Source: Moringa oleifera
Taxonomy: Eukaryota > Streptophyta > Magnoliopsida > Brassicales > Moringaceae
Assembly: GCA_021397835.1 (NCBI GenBank)
Contig: JAJFZO010000882.1
Coordinates: 1,364,001-1,428,000, forward strand
Direction: 5' to 3'
Length of the DNA: 64,000 nt
The translations under genes and the position numbers were made by a program. Every line of letters begins with the position of its first letter. Position 1 is the stretch's first letter. The notes beneath the pieces were generated by a model that was not told the DNA's origin, ran no database searches, and saw nothing but the letters and a program-made list of their open reading frames with translations. This document shows positions 14,130 through 27,328 of the stretch, in pieces.

Positions 14130-16062
14130 TTTGATTTATCACTTTTAATTCGAGCCTGAAGAGTACATTCCCTAACAAGAAATTGACTTATTCGTACATG
14201 TACATTTTAAGAATGTTCGTACATGTAGACTATGATATTGATTAATAGTATTAATCTATATAAGGTTAAGCATCTTTTGTGGGGCATCAACAATGAAAGC
14301 TCTAATTATTCTAATGCATAACGAATTAACAAAAATCGGACCATATCATATGTATACATAATTAAGTTAATTAATCGTTATTATCTTATATTGTAACGGC
14401 ATGATCTAGTAAGGTAGTAAACAATATTTGTTTCTTTGATTATTTTTGGACCGACCAATTAGATTAAGTTTGAGCCAATTTGACATTGAATACTTAATTT
14501 ATAATTAATTTTCATAAAATTTTAAAAAATAACTAGGTTGTTACAATTAGTATACAAATAATGAGTGAGTAATCACTTAATTTATAGATAGAAAGAATAT
14601 ATGGAATTAGTACGTGTACTTAACTGCACGGAATTGCAACTTTTAAAACTAATTAAATCACGATTTTAATATTGCTTTAGCCATATTATGACATTACATA
14701 TTAACTACTAAGATCATACATGATCTTGATAATTGTATCACATTTTAAAAATATAATTTTATTAACTATGGTGAAGCAATGAACTTAATTAAGATGAATT
14801 TATAAATTATATAAACCAAGGAAAATATGTTTAAAAAATATGAACTACATCAATTTTTTATTTTATATTTTAAAGTATTGATTAGTTCAATTACACATTT
14901 AACATTTTAATTTTGTTCACTTTAGATTTTATTGTTAATTTTTTTAAAAGGGTTATTCAAATTAAATTTTGTACATGCCTGGCTCAAATTAAATTGAAAA
15001 TGCTCTATATATAAAATTTATTTGGCATTTTCTTAATTAATATCCATGATTAAATTAGCGTTAGAGATGTTCTTAGTTAATTAATTTCAAAATGTTTTAC
15101 ATTCATGATATCATTGGATTGATTAATTTGATCTTCCACTATGAAAAATCTTTAATAGGACAAACCCTAAATTATTTGTACACAATATAACTTGGTTACG
15201 GGTTTCTATTATTCAACGAAAAATTACTATTTTATCACAGCAAAGAAATATTTTTCCCGTGAAACTTAATTTTATCATTAGATTACTACGCAACAAATTT
15301 ATAACATGTAGAACTAAATTTATTAAATGATCTTAACATAAGAATATTTTGATTAACTTTGGCATATCATAACAAGTTTAATTTGGCTCGCTTGCGGCAT
15401 GCATTATCGCATTTATATAGAGAAATTAAAACACAATTAACCTTTCTTTTTAACTATAATTAAGCACATAATTAATATTTCAAAAAAAATTATGACTGCC
15501 AAATTTCACGAAACTAGTATTAAAAACTCAAAATTAACCTAGTAACATGTATATTGCAAGTAGCTTTAAGATTTTAATATGCATGGATAAATTTTTTTCA
15601 TTAATTTAAATTAATTTTGAGTTTTTTAAAAAAAATTAATTCTTTTATGATTTATTATGTTAATATGATAAAATAAATAAATAAAATTATAACTAGTTTT
15701 TTATAAAAGTGTCATGTATTAATATTTTTTCAAAAAATTAACAAGGAATCTTCTTATCTAACATACATTATGTACTTAGTAGCTACATTAACTGGTAATC
15801 TAACCCTCATACTAAAAGTTAATACGGTTGGCTAACACTAGTTAGGGCACCATCAACAAGGTCGCTTGTTAGAAACATTCACGTTGAAATTATTATCGAC
15901 TTTTGCAAGGATCATTTTCAACTACTAAAACCGACTTTATGTCAGACATATTAAGACACATACACAACTTGGCGTGTCGCTTTTTACGTAATTAATTAGG
16001 CATGCAAGCATGGCAACATAAGGCCTAAATTAATTCAATTTGAAAGTCGGTGAAATGTCTTC

Positions 16063-16224
16063 AAGCATGCATGATCGGACTAATGGTACTTACCTTTTGT
16101 GGAATGTAAAGGATGATTTAGAAACTTAGGGTTCATGATTAATTTGGGGCCGGAAGCATGCATGATTGGCCTAATATTACTTACCTTTTGGAGAATGTGA
16201 AGGATGATTTAGAAATTTAGGGTT
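16063..16224. repeat. two-copy direct repeat, 91-bp spacing
   Basis: A 71-bp segment beginning AAGCATGCATGAT at 16063 recurs at 16154 with about eight substitutions and no gap. The copies are separated by 20 bp of unrelated sequence. No protein or TE feature is linked to it. Confidence 0.85.
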
Positions 16225-18252
16225 TATTGATGTTAGGTAAGGATAGACCGTAGAGTTCACAAGAGCCGTCTCTTTTGGTTTAATTAAGAGGATAAATAAT
16301 TAAAATGTTCATTAGCAAGTGACGATGATAATTATGAGCTCGATTTTGATGTTCTAACTTGTCCAAGAGGCAAAAATTAGGGATTTTTTGTTGATTAGAA
16401 AATCAAAAGTTTAAAAAATACAAAACGGGTAAATTTGTATCCAATCATTTCACACCAACTCATAGCTACCCATTGTATTTATACATATATATTCCATGAT
16501 TAAAATGTTAAACTATAGCGCAAATCAGTCAAGCTTCATCCATTAAATTTGTATAATGAACTTTGGGTTATAATTGATAGATGTGAAGGGAAAACGAAAC
16601 ATTTCAACTTCCTACCACACAAGGCAAATTAAATGCTTTTCGCATCGACCAGAGAAATATAGTATATGTAATTTGTAGTCGGTTTCAACTAGAGAAGTTT
16701 CCCGGAAGGAGAACGGATGAATACAAATTCTTCAACTTGTGGCATTAATAAATAGTTAGAGATTAAGCTCGAATTAATTTAATTATATGTAAAATTAGAT
16801 CATAGTTTATTAAATTTTTTAAATGTGTAATGCCGTTGTGCATGCAACAATTTAGCCTATATTTTTCACTGAATACTCAAGACTTAGAGAACCAATGCTT
16901 ATGCAATGAGTTTATTAAAATTTTTTTAAAAAAATGATAGAGATGGTGAATTAATTAAGTTTAGTATTAAAGAGATAAAGATTCTCTTTTGATATGAACT
17001 CGTGCGAAGTATTTTTGGTGTAAAATTTAAAGGGTGGTTTTTATAATTTAAAATAACGATATTCAAAATAAAAATAAAAATTTGAAAAAATTAACTTGAA
17101 TTTTATTATGTTTTGAGATGTGATAATCTCTTTAAATTAAAGTCCAACAAAAGTGTGATTAACAAAAAATTTTGATCCATATTAAAGGTAGTGATATTAT
17201 AAAAATAAAATTAATTTAATTTCTAATTAAGGGGTAAGTAAAGTCAACAAATGATTGTATAATACCTAATGGATGACCCGAGCATGCTTAATTAAATTAA
17301 AAAAAAACCCAATTTTCAATGGGTTAGGGCATCTAAGTCATCAATAATATCCGATTTTTATTTTTGACAAATCAACACAAAAGAAAAGAAAAGAAAACGG
17401 CATGTTCCGTAACTTGAAAATCTACATTCGTACAAAATATATAACATTTTAATGAGTTGTATACCATGGAAGTCATGCTATGGAGTTCTTGGAAAGGAAA
17501 ACGAAACAAGCATATAGATTAAAACGAGTAATATTGCTAACTAATAGGATGCATGTCTCTTATGTCAATGTTATGGGGTAAGGTTTGATGTCATTATAGA
17601 AGACAAGCAATAGCTCTTGAGTGTATTTATTAATTAATACTAAGTGGGAAAGTAAAATATAAATTAATACTTCTTTGAATTTTCTTATGCTTTATAATTT
17701 GTCAATTTCATGACAATAATTTCAAAAAATACATGTAATTTGTAGTTAATTACTTGTAAAATTATTTTTCAGATTGTTTTTGTTTATTCCTTAGCATAAA
17801 TATGAAATTTGGGTGTGATTGTTAGGTTAAATGAGGATGAACTAAGTTGTAATTTCTATCCATAGTGAGAAATTTATAAAAATAATAGAGCCTCTAAAAC
17901 TCAAAAAAAAAAAAAACTTAAATGAGATATTAATTAAATTTGAGATTTTTTTGATGTCACATATTTAATATTTAATTATAACTTTTAAAAATTTATATCA
18001 TAATTGACTTGAATATTAGAATCACATATCTAATCCATCGATTGCAAGGATTTTTATTGACTAGTAAACACTTTTTTTTATATATATTCTAAGAGTCTTT
18101 GATTAAAATTTGAATTTCAATATGTAGATCAGAATGGAGTTATCTTGAATCTAGATCTTATTTATATTGGATATTTTTGTTAATTAATTATTATAAATTA
18201 ATATTATTAATTATTATCACTTTAAAAATATTTTGGACTTGAATCAGATCAT

Positions 18253-18450
18253 GTTTGAAATTCGATGAAATAACCTATTCAAAGAATAACTTCAAAATTC
18301 AAATCAATATTTAGTAGTCAAATTTGAAATTTGACAAAATGAGGGATAACTCTGAAGCTCAAATTAATATTTAGCAGTCAAATTTGAAATTCGACAAAAT
18401 GATCTATCAAGAGGTAGCTCAAAAACTCAAATCAATATTCAGTAGTCAAA
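18253..18450. repeat. three-copy imperfect tandem repeat, about 60-70 bp unit
   Basis: The segment with core CAAATTTGAAATTTGACAAA recurs at about 60-bp spacing (18319, 18379), with a more diverged copy starting near 18253. A final partial unit ends near 18450, where AGTAGTCAAA reappears. This looks like a decayed minisatellite in AT-rich DNA. Confidence 0.75.
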
Positions 18451-19623
18451 CAAATATAAAAAAATATATAATAATAAAATAATATTCTTTATTTGTGTCA
18501 AAAAATATCTTTCAATTTTGATGAAAAGAATTATCTAATTTACGATAATAAAGATTAATGAAGATTTAATATTATATATGGTAAATGTTAAAATGATATA
18601 AAATTGAAAATTCCAAGTAAATTAACTTTTATATCCTGAAAATGCTAAATTGGTATAGATGCTTCACATTTCAGAGTTGAGTTGATTGATAGGTCCTACA
18701 TTTTGGTTAGATTATATTTATTTTTATTAACATATTTTTAAATTATAATTTTAAAAAGTAATATTAGATTTTATTTTTTTAATATTGTATTACTAGTTAA
18801 TTACAATGGTAAAAGAAATTATCAAATATATAATAATTTTTAATAAAATTTTGAATTTATATTAACTCAAATCAACATATATATATTATAATTTAATATA
18901 AATAAAAATCAACAATTAATTATGTATCATGAATTCTTTTTAATATAAATAATTAACAATAATATATATATATATATCTCACTTCATTAAACAATACATT
19001 TATGCTAATTAACTCAATAATCATCAAGATAACCATGAAATATACTTTTTTTTTTTTTTTGTGATTTGTCAGCAAAAGTAAACATATATAGTTGACTAGT
19101 CATTGCTTGTGTTCATGGTATATCTAGTTAAAACACCTTCCTTACTTGTTCCTCACTTTATTACTTTATTTTTGGACAAAATTTACTCATTTCAACATTT
19201 CACTATTAACAACTTTCTCCTTTTCCTTTTTGTTAAGAATTAAGAGCATGAAAAGGTTTCTCATTAATTGTTTTAAACAGATTATGCACAATTAATTCAT
19301 GATTAAATTTTTTTCACTGATTTGGACTCGTAAAAAGCTTTTTAATATGAATTTAAAATATATTTTTGTAATTTATAATCATAATATAAAAATAAAAATA
19401 TATATTAAAATTTTAATTATTAATTTTATTAAATTACTGTATATTTTTTAAAAAATTAATAAAAAATCCTGATACATTCAAAAATACTTTAAGCTCTCCG
19501 TTGTCCTCGCTGTATTATCTATTTCTTCGTGTGTTCATTAAGAAAATTTTGATTGAGAGATTAATATGTAAACTTTTTGGATTAGTGGGTGTGATTAATT
19601 TAATTCTTTCCGGGTCGCGTTGA

Positions 19624-20306
19624 CACGTAGGATTCTAACTTGGAACAAGTAATCCCAGTTGTCTGTTGGCCCGATGCACAGTGACGTTTGACCCGCAAAG
19701 TCTCCTAGTAAATGATTTTTCTTATTTTTCAAGTAAACAGCGTGAGCAGTACAGCCGCAACAACGAGAGAGTGCACGGAAAGGTGTGAAACCACGAAACT
19801 TTACTCACACGTGGCACACAACAATGGAAACGCGTGTATTCTTACTTTCTCTGTCTATTTGCATGTAGAACCAACCGTCATAACCATCGGCTGCCTAACC
19901 AATGTGAAATGCCCACGTGGTAATATGGGTTAACTACTTAACTTCCTCTTTCCACTCGAGCAGCAGAGGAGGATGGCAGCAGCTTGACTCGTTCTGCCGG
20001 ATCAGCTCAGCAACTCGGTCATTCTGACGTCGGCTCACGCCGCCTTAGTCACACCGTACAGTGAAAATATAAAAAGCCAAACACGCCACACGCTGCTAAG
20101 TATTTTATTTCCCCAAAATCCCCATGACTATTGGCTGCCTTTCCTTCCAAGAAACAGGTGTAGAAAAGTAATTACAGAAGGTTAATGAGGCAACACTACT
20201 TATAAATAGCAAAGCCTACAAGCTAAACCAAGTTCATTTCCCATTTGCTTCTTCTTCGTCGTCTCTTATTTACCGAACGAAAACCAGAAGACCCACCGAC
20301 CGAGCC
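19624..20306 (+). promoter_or_regulatory. stress-type promoter and 5' leader of the ZAT11-like gene
   Basis: Upstream of the zinc-finger gene the composition turns GC-richer and ACGT-type motifs cluster. They include ACACGTAG near 19624, TGACG at 19682 and a W-box-type TTGACC at 19688. They also include a G-box/ABRE CACGTGGC at 19808, a CGCG-type site ACGCGT near 19830, a palindromic G-box CCACGTGG at 19913 and TGACGTC at 20025. A TATA box, TATAAATAG, lies at 20201-20209, about 100 bp before the ATG, leaving a leader of about 70-80 nt. These elements are bound by bZIP, WRKY and CAMTA factors in other plants. Their use here is inferred. Confidence 0.7.
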
Positions 20307-20897
20307 ATGAAGAGAGGGTTTCAAGGAGGAGACCAGCTTGACAGCATAACCATGGCGAACTGCTTGGTCTTGCTCTCACAGGGAGGGAGCTACGAGGCCA
20401 TGGCGAGCAATATTCCTAGTAGGGTTTTCGAGTGCAAGACCTGCAACCGCCAGTTCCCGTCGTTTCAAGCCCTAGGCGGGCACAGGGCGAGCCACAAGAA
20501 GCCTAGGCTGATGGGGTCAGAAGGCAACGCCACCGCTGACAGGGACTCGTCGTCCTCCTCCTCCTCACCGGGTAAGCCAAAAACCCACGAGTGCTCCATT
20601 TGTGGACTGGAGTTCGCCATAGGGCAAGCCCTGGGAGGCCACATGAGGAGACACAGAGCCGGTGGTGCTTTGACCGAGAACCACCACTCTCCTCCTCCTC
20701 CTCGTCCTCCTCCTTCATTGGATCTTGTTAAGCGAACCAGTACTGATCATACACAAGCGGTACCTCTTGTCAAGAAGCTCGCTAATAACAGCAGAAGGGT
20801 CTTGTGCTTGGATTTGAACTTGACTCCTATGGAGAATGATCTTCAGTCGTCGTTTAGCCTTCAAAAACCAGCTCCCATTGTTGATTTTTTCTTGTAG
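20307..20897 (+). CDS. ZAT11: C2H2 zinc-finger transcriptional repressor, ZAT11-like
   Basis: A single-exon gene of 196 residues. It has two C2H2 fingers of the plant Q-type, each with the QALGGH helix: residues 43-63 (CKTC...HRASH) and 96-116 (CSIC...HMRRH). A hydrophobic L-box-like segment (NCLVLLS) lies near residues 18-24. A Ser-rich linker covers 81-87 and a Pro-rich stretch about 129-136. An EAR repression motif, LDLNLTP, is at 168-174, followed by MENDL as in Arabidopsis ZAT11. The C1-2i subclass binds A(G/C)T-type promoter sites in the nucleus and recruits TOPLESS-type co-repressors, usually in stress responses. The dense ACGT-element promoter agrees with stress induction. The start is the first ATG after the TATA box, giving the conserved MKR N-terminus. 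ZAT12 is a related alternative, but the C-terminal motif favours ZAT11. Confidence 0.9.
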   Translation: MKRGFQGGDQLDSITMANCLVLLSQGGSYEAMASNIPSRVFECKTCNRQFPSFQALGGHRASHKKPRLMGSEGNATADRDSSSSSSSPGKPKTHECSICGLEFAIGQALGGHMRRHRAGGALTENHHSPPPPRPPPSLDLVKRTSTDHTQAVPLVKKLANNSRRVLCLDLNLTPMENDLQSSFSLQKPAPIVDFFL

Positions 20898-23850
20898 AAA
20901 CAATGATCTCATCAACCTTTCTTCTTCCTGTTTCCTTTATTTAATCTCCTTTTTGTTCTTCATATATATGGATATACATACACAGCCTTCTCCTCTTCTC
21001 TTCTTCTTCGTCTTCCACAGCTGGGCCACCCTGTATGAATATTTTTTTAATTTATTTTACATAATTAAATATATAAACAGCTTCATTATTAATTCTTCCC
21101 ACGGTTCAATTGTTTTGAATTTTTCCTTAATTGGTTGGTTTTGTTGACCATTAATGTTCTTATCCTGTTTTGATTTCTGAACATTAAGAAATGCTTAATT
21201 ACATCAACATGACCATGTTATGATGTCACATACAGATCAAGAGAATTGCTCCTTTAATTCTCTTCACAATAATTTTCCACTGCGACCCATTGGCTTTCAC
21301 ACATAAACAATGGTATTAATTTCATGTTACCCGTTTCGGCTTCGTGAAGATCTTCATGTTGTTAATTGCATTGATTAATTAATTATAGTATACTTAATAC
21401 ATATCAAAGCATGAGGTTAATTTGAGAGTGTAAGCGTCGTGTTTACCATACGCTAATTAAAAAACCAAACTCGTGTTAATCCTATTCAAAATCGGAAATT
21501 GACCCAAATTCAGCGTGGCAAATGGTTAAATTCTGATTTCGTGTTAAGATTGTTTTATATGATAATATTTAAATCACTAATTTAAATGATTTGAAGAGAG
21601 TAGGTTCGAATTAATTCTTCTAGCTTAGTAATTACATGAAGGGCTAAAGGTCGATGATCCGGAGTCAGCCATAATAAAGAAACGGAGAAAATTAAGGTGT
21701 CGAGTAAACGAATCAAAGAAAAATACACTCGGATCGATTGCAAATTGAAAATTATAGATAGAGAGATATTGCAAGGAAATATGCATGCTAGATAAGTCAC
21801 TCTCTCTCCAATATCACTTTTCTAATTAATCTTATCAAATTATACACATAAAATAGAATAAATAAAAACAATATATATGGAGAAGATCAAGATCTTTTAT
21901 TGATCACATTAATTTAAGTTTTTAAAGAAATATAATAATTTAATGAAATAAATTTTCTTATAGTTTTATTTACTACTTTAATATTAATATAATTATTACA
22001 AAATATTATTTATTTTTAATTAAATATTTTATATAAATTAGATAAGTGAAAAATGCTATTGTACTTCAATCTAAATATTGCATTAATTAATGACATTTGA
22101 TGGATTCAATTGGGTAGGCATAGGGTTTGATTTTTGAGTATTAGATATGACTTTGCTAGTGATGGCCCTATTAATTGGGATTGGACTCCTAAGGAAAACA
22201 TGCTCCAAGGTCCAATTCAAGTACTTTGTATTACAATGTTTATCAAATTACCCAATTTAAATACATCTTGTTTAATTTTACACCCTAATTTTGATTTCTT
22301 TTTTTATTATTAATTTTTTTTCATTATTTTAGATTGATTGTTTGATCAACGAGAAGCTTGGAGTTCAGCCATAATTTTATAGGGTTTTAAATTTAACGAT
22401 TAAAAATAAATCCGATGATTTCAAGAAAATTAATTGAAGTACTGAATTTCAGTTGTTTTAAAATATTAATCATAAAAGTTTATTATCTAACTTATTTTTT
22501 GTCATGTCCAATAAATTTTTAATATCTAATTCATATAATAAAAATTTAAATATTTTAATATATAATATCATACTTGAATTTGATTGTGTATAGTTAGATC
22601 AATTTCGATATAGATTATTTCGGATAACTAATATCTAAATTAATTAAAAGTGCCAACTCATTATATAAATTATTTAAAAATTTTAATAACTTTTTTTGTT
22701 CATTAATTAGTTAAATTTGCATCAAAACTTATGAGATACCGATTATATAAAAGAAAAGTTTTTGCATTTGATTGAGGTTTTATATTTTTTTAATTGTAAA
22801 CATTTATTCATTGATACATTAATTAGACAATATAAAAAGAAAAAAATTATTCAAAATATTTAAAAATTTAAAATCAACCATACTTTATAAATAAACATGA
22901 ACAATACAAACTATGAATGCTGTAAAATTATGAAAGAAAAATATAATGAAAGTGTTAGAAAAAATAATTAAAAAATAAAAATGTTACCTTTAAGGAAAGT
23001 AAAAGTAAAATAATAAATTTTGATACAATATGGACAACTATAGTTTTTAATGATTTCTTATTTTAATTTATTAAAATTATTTTTAAAATACCAACCAACT
23101 TAATTTATCGAAATAATTAATTTATTTTAAAATTATTCATCTTTTCTGCCAAATGGAGTGGACTTGATCCATTAACAAATAAAATAATAAAATAATATAC
23201 TTAGTCAAATTAATGAATTTAATCAATCACAACTTGATGACTTGAGTCCACTACATATAGTTAATTTCCACATCTCCTTTACTTCCTCATAGCCCTAAGC
23301 TCTCTTGAAGTAAATCCATAAAAATGATTGAATTTTTGATTTACAAGATCGATTTTAGATTTATGAAATAAATAATATTTATGTTAGTAATCTGAAAATA
23401 AATATATAAATTAAGGGGTTTGATTTTTTTCTTTTATTTAATTTATTATTTATTTCATGAATTTATCATCCATAGAATTAATGGTTGGTTAATTAAACTA
23501 AAACAAAGATGGGAAAAAACACAGAAAAGATAACGAAAAGACCATTGTACCCATGCATGGTTAATGGCCTGAATGTTGACGTGGAAATATATAATTGGCC
23601 CAAAGCTTCAACAGCCCGTAGCTTGGTTCCACGTTGTGTTCCTTTCCAGAAGGACACAACTGAAAACCTATAAAATACTGACACGTGGTGAAGTTCCATG
23701 TATGGAAATATGATGAGGTCAAATTTATTACATTGCCATAGAAACCTCCTCCCGTTAATGGTAATGGCTAATCTGACGGTGGAGAATAATTACTGGGTAG
23801 GTGTTGAGGTATCATAGGCTTAGGACCTTCGGTGTACGGCTGAGATGAAG
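20898..23850. other. AT-rich intergenic DNA
   Basis: The first 200-300 bases probably include the ZAT11-like 3' UTR. The rest is AT-rich with no recognisable gene. Around 23570-23690 there are ACGT elements (GACGTGG, ACACGTGG), which probably belong to the upstream region of the next gene. Confidence 0.55.
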
Positions 23851-26800
23851 AGTTGTATATGGTAAGAAAAGACCGGTCCGTAGTATATAACGCGCCTCAG
23901 AGTTAAAACTGAAACCCAAGCTCCTTCCCTCTTCAGTGACTCATCAGGCACTGATACTGTTCTGTTCATTTCACTGACACCAACCCTCTCTCCCCCGACC
24001 AGAAAGAAGAGAGAAATTTTCTCCGGTGATTGCTCGTGGGGAAGTTTCACCGGGATGGTATCTCCGGGGACGGTGCTCCCTTGCTCTATCACTTGATCTA
24101 ATTTATCTGTGTTTTTGTTTCCATTGCTCTGCGTGTGCTGCAATTCTTTGCAACTCAATTTGATTGTTTTAAGCGTTTTAGAGTTGTAACGTTTTCTGTG
24201 CATAACGGAACGTGTGTTGTTTGTTAGGAGCTTGTGATTATTGATACGATAGACTGATTGCGAGAATTTGTATGTCTGCGTGTGCAGATTGATTGTGGAG
24301 CAAAAGCTCTGACGTTTCTGGCTTTTTTGCAGGTTTTGTTCTTGATCATTATCAGTGGATTACTGTTGCAAAACTGTGCTGTTAGACGTGGTTGGCTTTT
24401 AGAGAGTTCGGTTTTCGAGTTTTTGCCACTGGAAGACGCATACTGAGTGAGTTGAGGACGAGTTGGATCAGTGGTTACTGGGGCTGACTCAGTGATCAGA
24501 AAATTAGCAGCCTGAAAATGGTGGGGTTGCAACTCTGCTTGAAGCTTTTGCATGCAAACAATGCTTTAGATATTTTGCCTTATTATTGTTGATCCTTTTT
24601 TCTGGTATGTAATTAGGGTCCTTCCTCTTTTGTTTTATGCCATTGTTGTTTGGTATTGTTGGTTGATGTTGCTTCACGTTGTTTTTGTTGCTGAAGAATT
24701 ACAGTATACTTACGTTTCTGATGTTTTTATGTTTCACCAGTAATTGATTGTGATTTCAGGGTTATAAGCACATACGTGTCCTAACTAAAATGGCAATAGT
24801 ATTATTTTCAATATGTGCAATTATGTAGATTGAGTTGTGGCTCACTGTTTACAAGTTGACATTGCCAAATTTGGATAAGCAACTAGATAGATGGATGGTA
24901 ATTTGTCTTCTTGCTTTTGCCCTCTGTATAATGTTGGGAGAATCTCGAGATTCCTGTGTTATGAACCTTTCAAATAATGATGTTTGCTGTGAGTGTTGTG
25001 TCCTTAGAGTATCTTTAGGACTGGCCATGACGTATGTAATTCTTTATTATCTGAGAAAAAAAGCATGTGAAATCTTGGTGATTGACATGAAGGGAAGAAG
25101 AGAACTACTGAATGAAAGGAGGAAATCCATTTCAAAGACTAAAACATTGTGCCTTTACACCTCAGATGTTTGGGTTTTGAATGAGCTACTCAAGCAAATC
25201 CATATTTTTCAAAGAGCTTTCCTCCTATCTCATGCTTCCTCTCATTTTTTGGCGTAGGCTTTGTTCAAGCATCGAGTTTTACATACTGCTAGGCTTAGGT
25301 GGAGGCATAATTACCAGGATTCCTCTACCTTGTTCAAAACCATTGATCCAATCTAAATCCATTTTTGTACATTTGCATACCAGATCCCTTCATTTAGTGA
25401 TCCCAAAGTTCTTTTCAATAATAAGATACAGAAGAGAGTGTTGCCTGAGAGGGACGGAAAAGAATACATTTTAACTGCAATAAAGGAAGAAAAAGAGAGG
25501 GAGTTCATTAGGACATAACAGGTTGTCAAAACTCATTAACTGTTAATGTGTTTTAAATAATGCATCTCTGCTGATTTTTTTATCTTTCACCAGTGATTGG
25601 TTATTTTTCTTGAAAGGGTACTATGCCTTACAGCAGAGGTGTACTATTTAAAACATATTTGTTAAAATTTTAGTAATTTTTGAAATCATAAGTATTCTAT
25701 AACTGCAACTAATTCACAGGATTTCTACTGGGCATACATTAATTAAGATTTCTGCCATGAATTATTCTTATATTTTACTTAGAATCTTGAATTTTGCCTC
25801 TGTGCTTCCATTGATGTAGGTTTTCATTCATATTAAGAATCATCTGTTCTTTGGACTCTTTTTGTGTGGATTGCACTAGCTGTTTTACATGTTGAGCTTC
25901 TTCTGCCTTCCTGGATTTTCTTTGCCTCTGCTTTTTCTTCATTTTGTTTTATCTTGTTATTTTATTTTCAAATTTTTGCATTCTGTCTCTAAGTTTTGTT
26001 GTTTGATTTGTCTGTATGGACTGTGTTTCCTTGATAACTTCTAAAGAAATTATTTATCACTGGAAAAGAAAGAAACTCATCCTAGTGGTGCAAAGATCAG
26101 GCAGAGAGTTTCTAACTTGAGGTTCTCTTATGGACAAGATAATCATTAATTGTTGTGTGCTAAAATGGCACTTTTGATGACAATGTCTGTGCATATCAAA
26201 AAGAAGCTTTAATGATATCAATCCATGCTTATCAGGAAGCTTTAATGATATCAATCCATGCATATCAGGAAACTCTAATCATAACAAGCCATGCATATAA
26301 GGAAGCTTCAGATCTCAGTAGAGAAAAGGAGAAATTTTACATTGTTCTTGTAATATTATGAATGTGTTCCACTGGTCAAATATATCCCACAAGCCTAAAA
26401 AATGACTGTTTTTTATCTGTTTCATGCAAGAGGTTTTCTGTCCATTTGTGCAAGTATCATGACAGTGGAATTGTGTGAAGATTTTTAGTTCTGTGATATG
26501 ATTCTAGAATTCAAGACAAGTTTTTCAGAGATTTCTCAGTTGTTCTCATTTTCATGAGACCATGGAAATTGGTGCGTCCACCACCTCTTGCCAATGTCTT
26601 CTAACCTAGGACATAGTTTGCTTTCAGCATCATCATCTTAAACTATTCTAGCTTCATTCTTGGATGTTAGTGTTTTACATTTCTACGATGTTGGCTTTTG
26701 TACTCTTGTACTTTCCCTTAGGTGATTCCCTCGGATATTTTTGTGTACATGATTCATTCCTTCTTTTGGTGCCTTTTGTTTTTATAACTTTCTCTTTATT

Positions 26801-27328
26801 TCATTTTTTTAAGTCTTACTGAACAACTGAACAAGGAAACTTTTAAATTTCTGTTCTGGATTAATTGAATGGTGAAGACAGCAAAATGTTAATGTAGTTG
26901 GCTATCTAGAGAAGTATATAAAATGGAAAACATGGGTCTTTTTATACATAACTTGGACATTTTAGGTGTGGACACCTTTTGCTAAAAAGCTACATTTTTT
27001 CTGTTTGCCCATCCGGAAACAGTTGTGGTCAATTGAGGTTGCATAACCCACATTGATGAATATGTCCCTTAAAACTTATCTTCAATAAATTTGTTAAATG
27101 TCAATTTGCGTTCATAGGTATGTTGACTGTATTTCTTGCTGCTCTCAACTGAGAATGCATTGCACTTTGGGACTGATGTGTTGGAGCTATCTTTTGACTC
27201 TTCAAATTTCACGCTATATTGGCTGAGTAGTACAATAGGCTTCCTTTTTTTTTATTGCTAACCTACTCTTCTTGATTAGTTATGTAAAGTTTTGTCAATT
27301 AATACTTTTTTATGATTGATTTTGACAG
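23851..27328 (+). other. 5' leader and leader introns of the TDBD-protein gene
   Basis: Sequence from about 23.9 kb has the look of a transcribed leader: CT-rich segments, then T-rich intron-like DNA. The first recognised coding exon begins at 27329 in phase 0 immediately after an acceptor (TTTGACAG) and lacks its own ATG at the border. The family N-terminus suggests that the Met codon ends an upstream exon, as ATG followed directly by GT. Candidates are 24054-24056, 24518-24520, 24895-24897 and 26869-26871. The 24895 site lies in a 140-residue open frame (24835-25257) and has the best donor, GTAATT. I cannot choose without transcript data. Confidence 0.5.
26191..26310. repeat. four-unit tandem repeat, 33-36 bp
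   Basis: Units starting at 26191, 26227, 26260 and 26293 share GCATATCAGGAAGCTTTAA-like sequence and AATCCAT ends. The second and third are the most alike, and the last is partial. The repeat lies in the inferred leader intron of the TDBD gene. Confidence 0.85.

Larger units (their letters stand above)
8713..19620. other. long gene-poor region
   Basis: About 8.8-12.5 kb is moderately complex sequence with scattered short open frames (for example 10173-10442 and 11316-11546). None has a recognisable domain or a splice partner. It could be a non-coding transcript, an old gene remnant or decayed transposon sequence. From about 12.6 to 19.5 kb the DNA is very AT-rich and holds simple repeats and short tandem duplications, listed separately. 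I see no tRNA, rRNA or recognisable miRNA precursor here. Confidence 0.55.

Noticed and set aside
24835..25257. 140-residue open frame in the TDBD leader region
   Set aside because: It starts at TTG and has no domain. Its only likely relevance is that it contains one candidate ATG/GT border for the leader exon.
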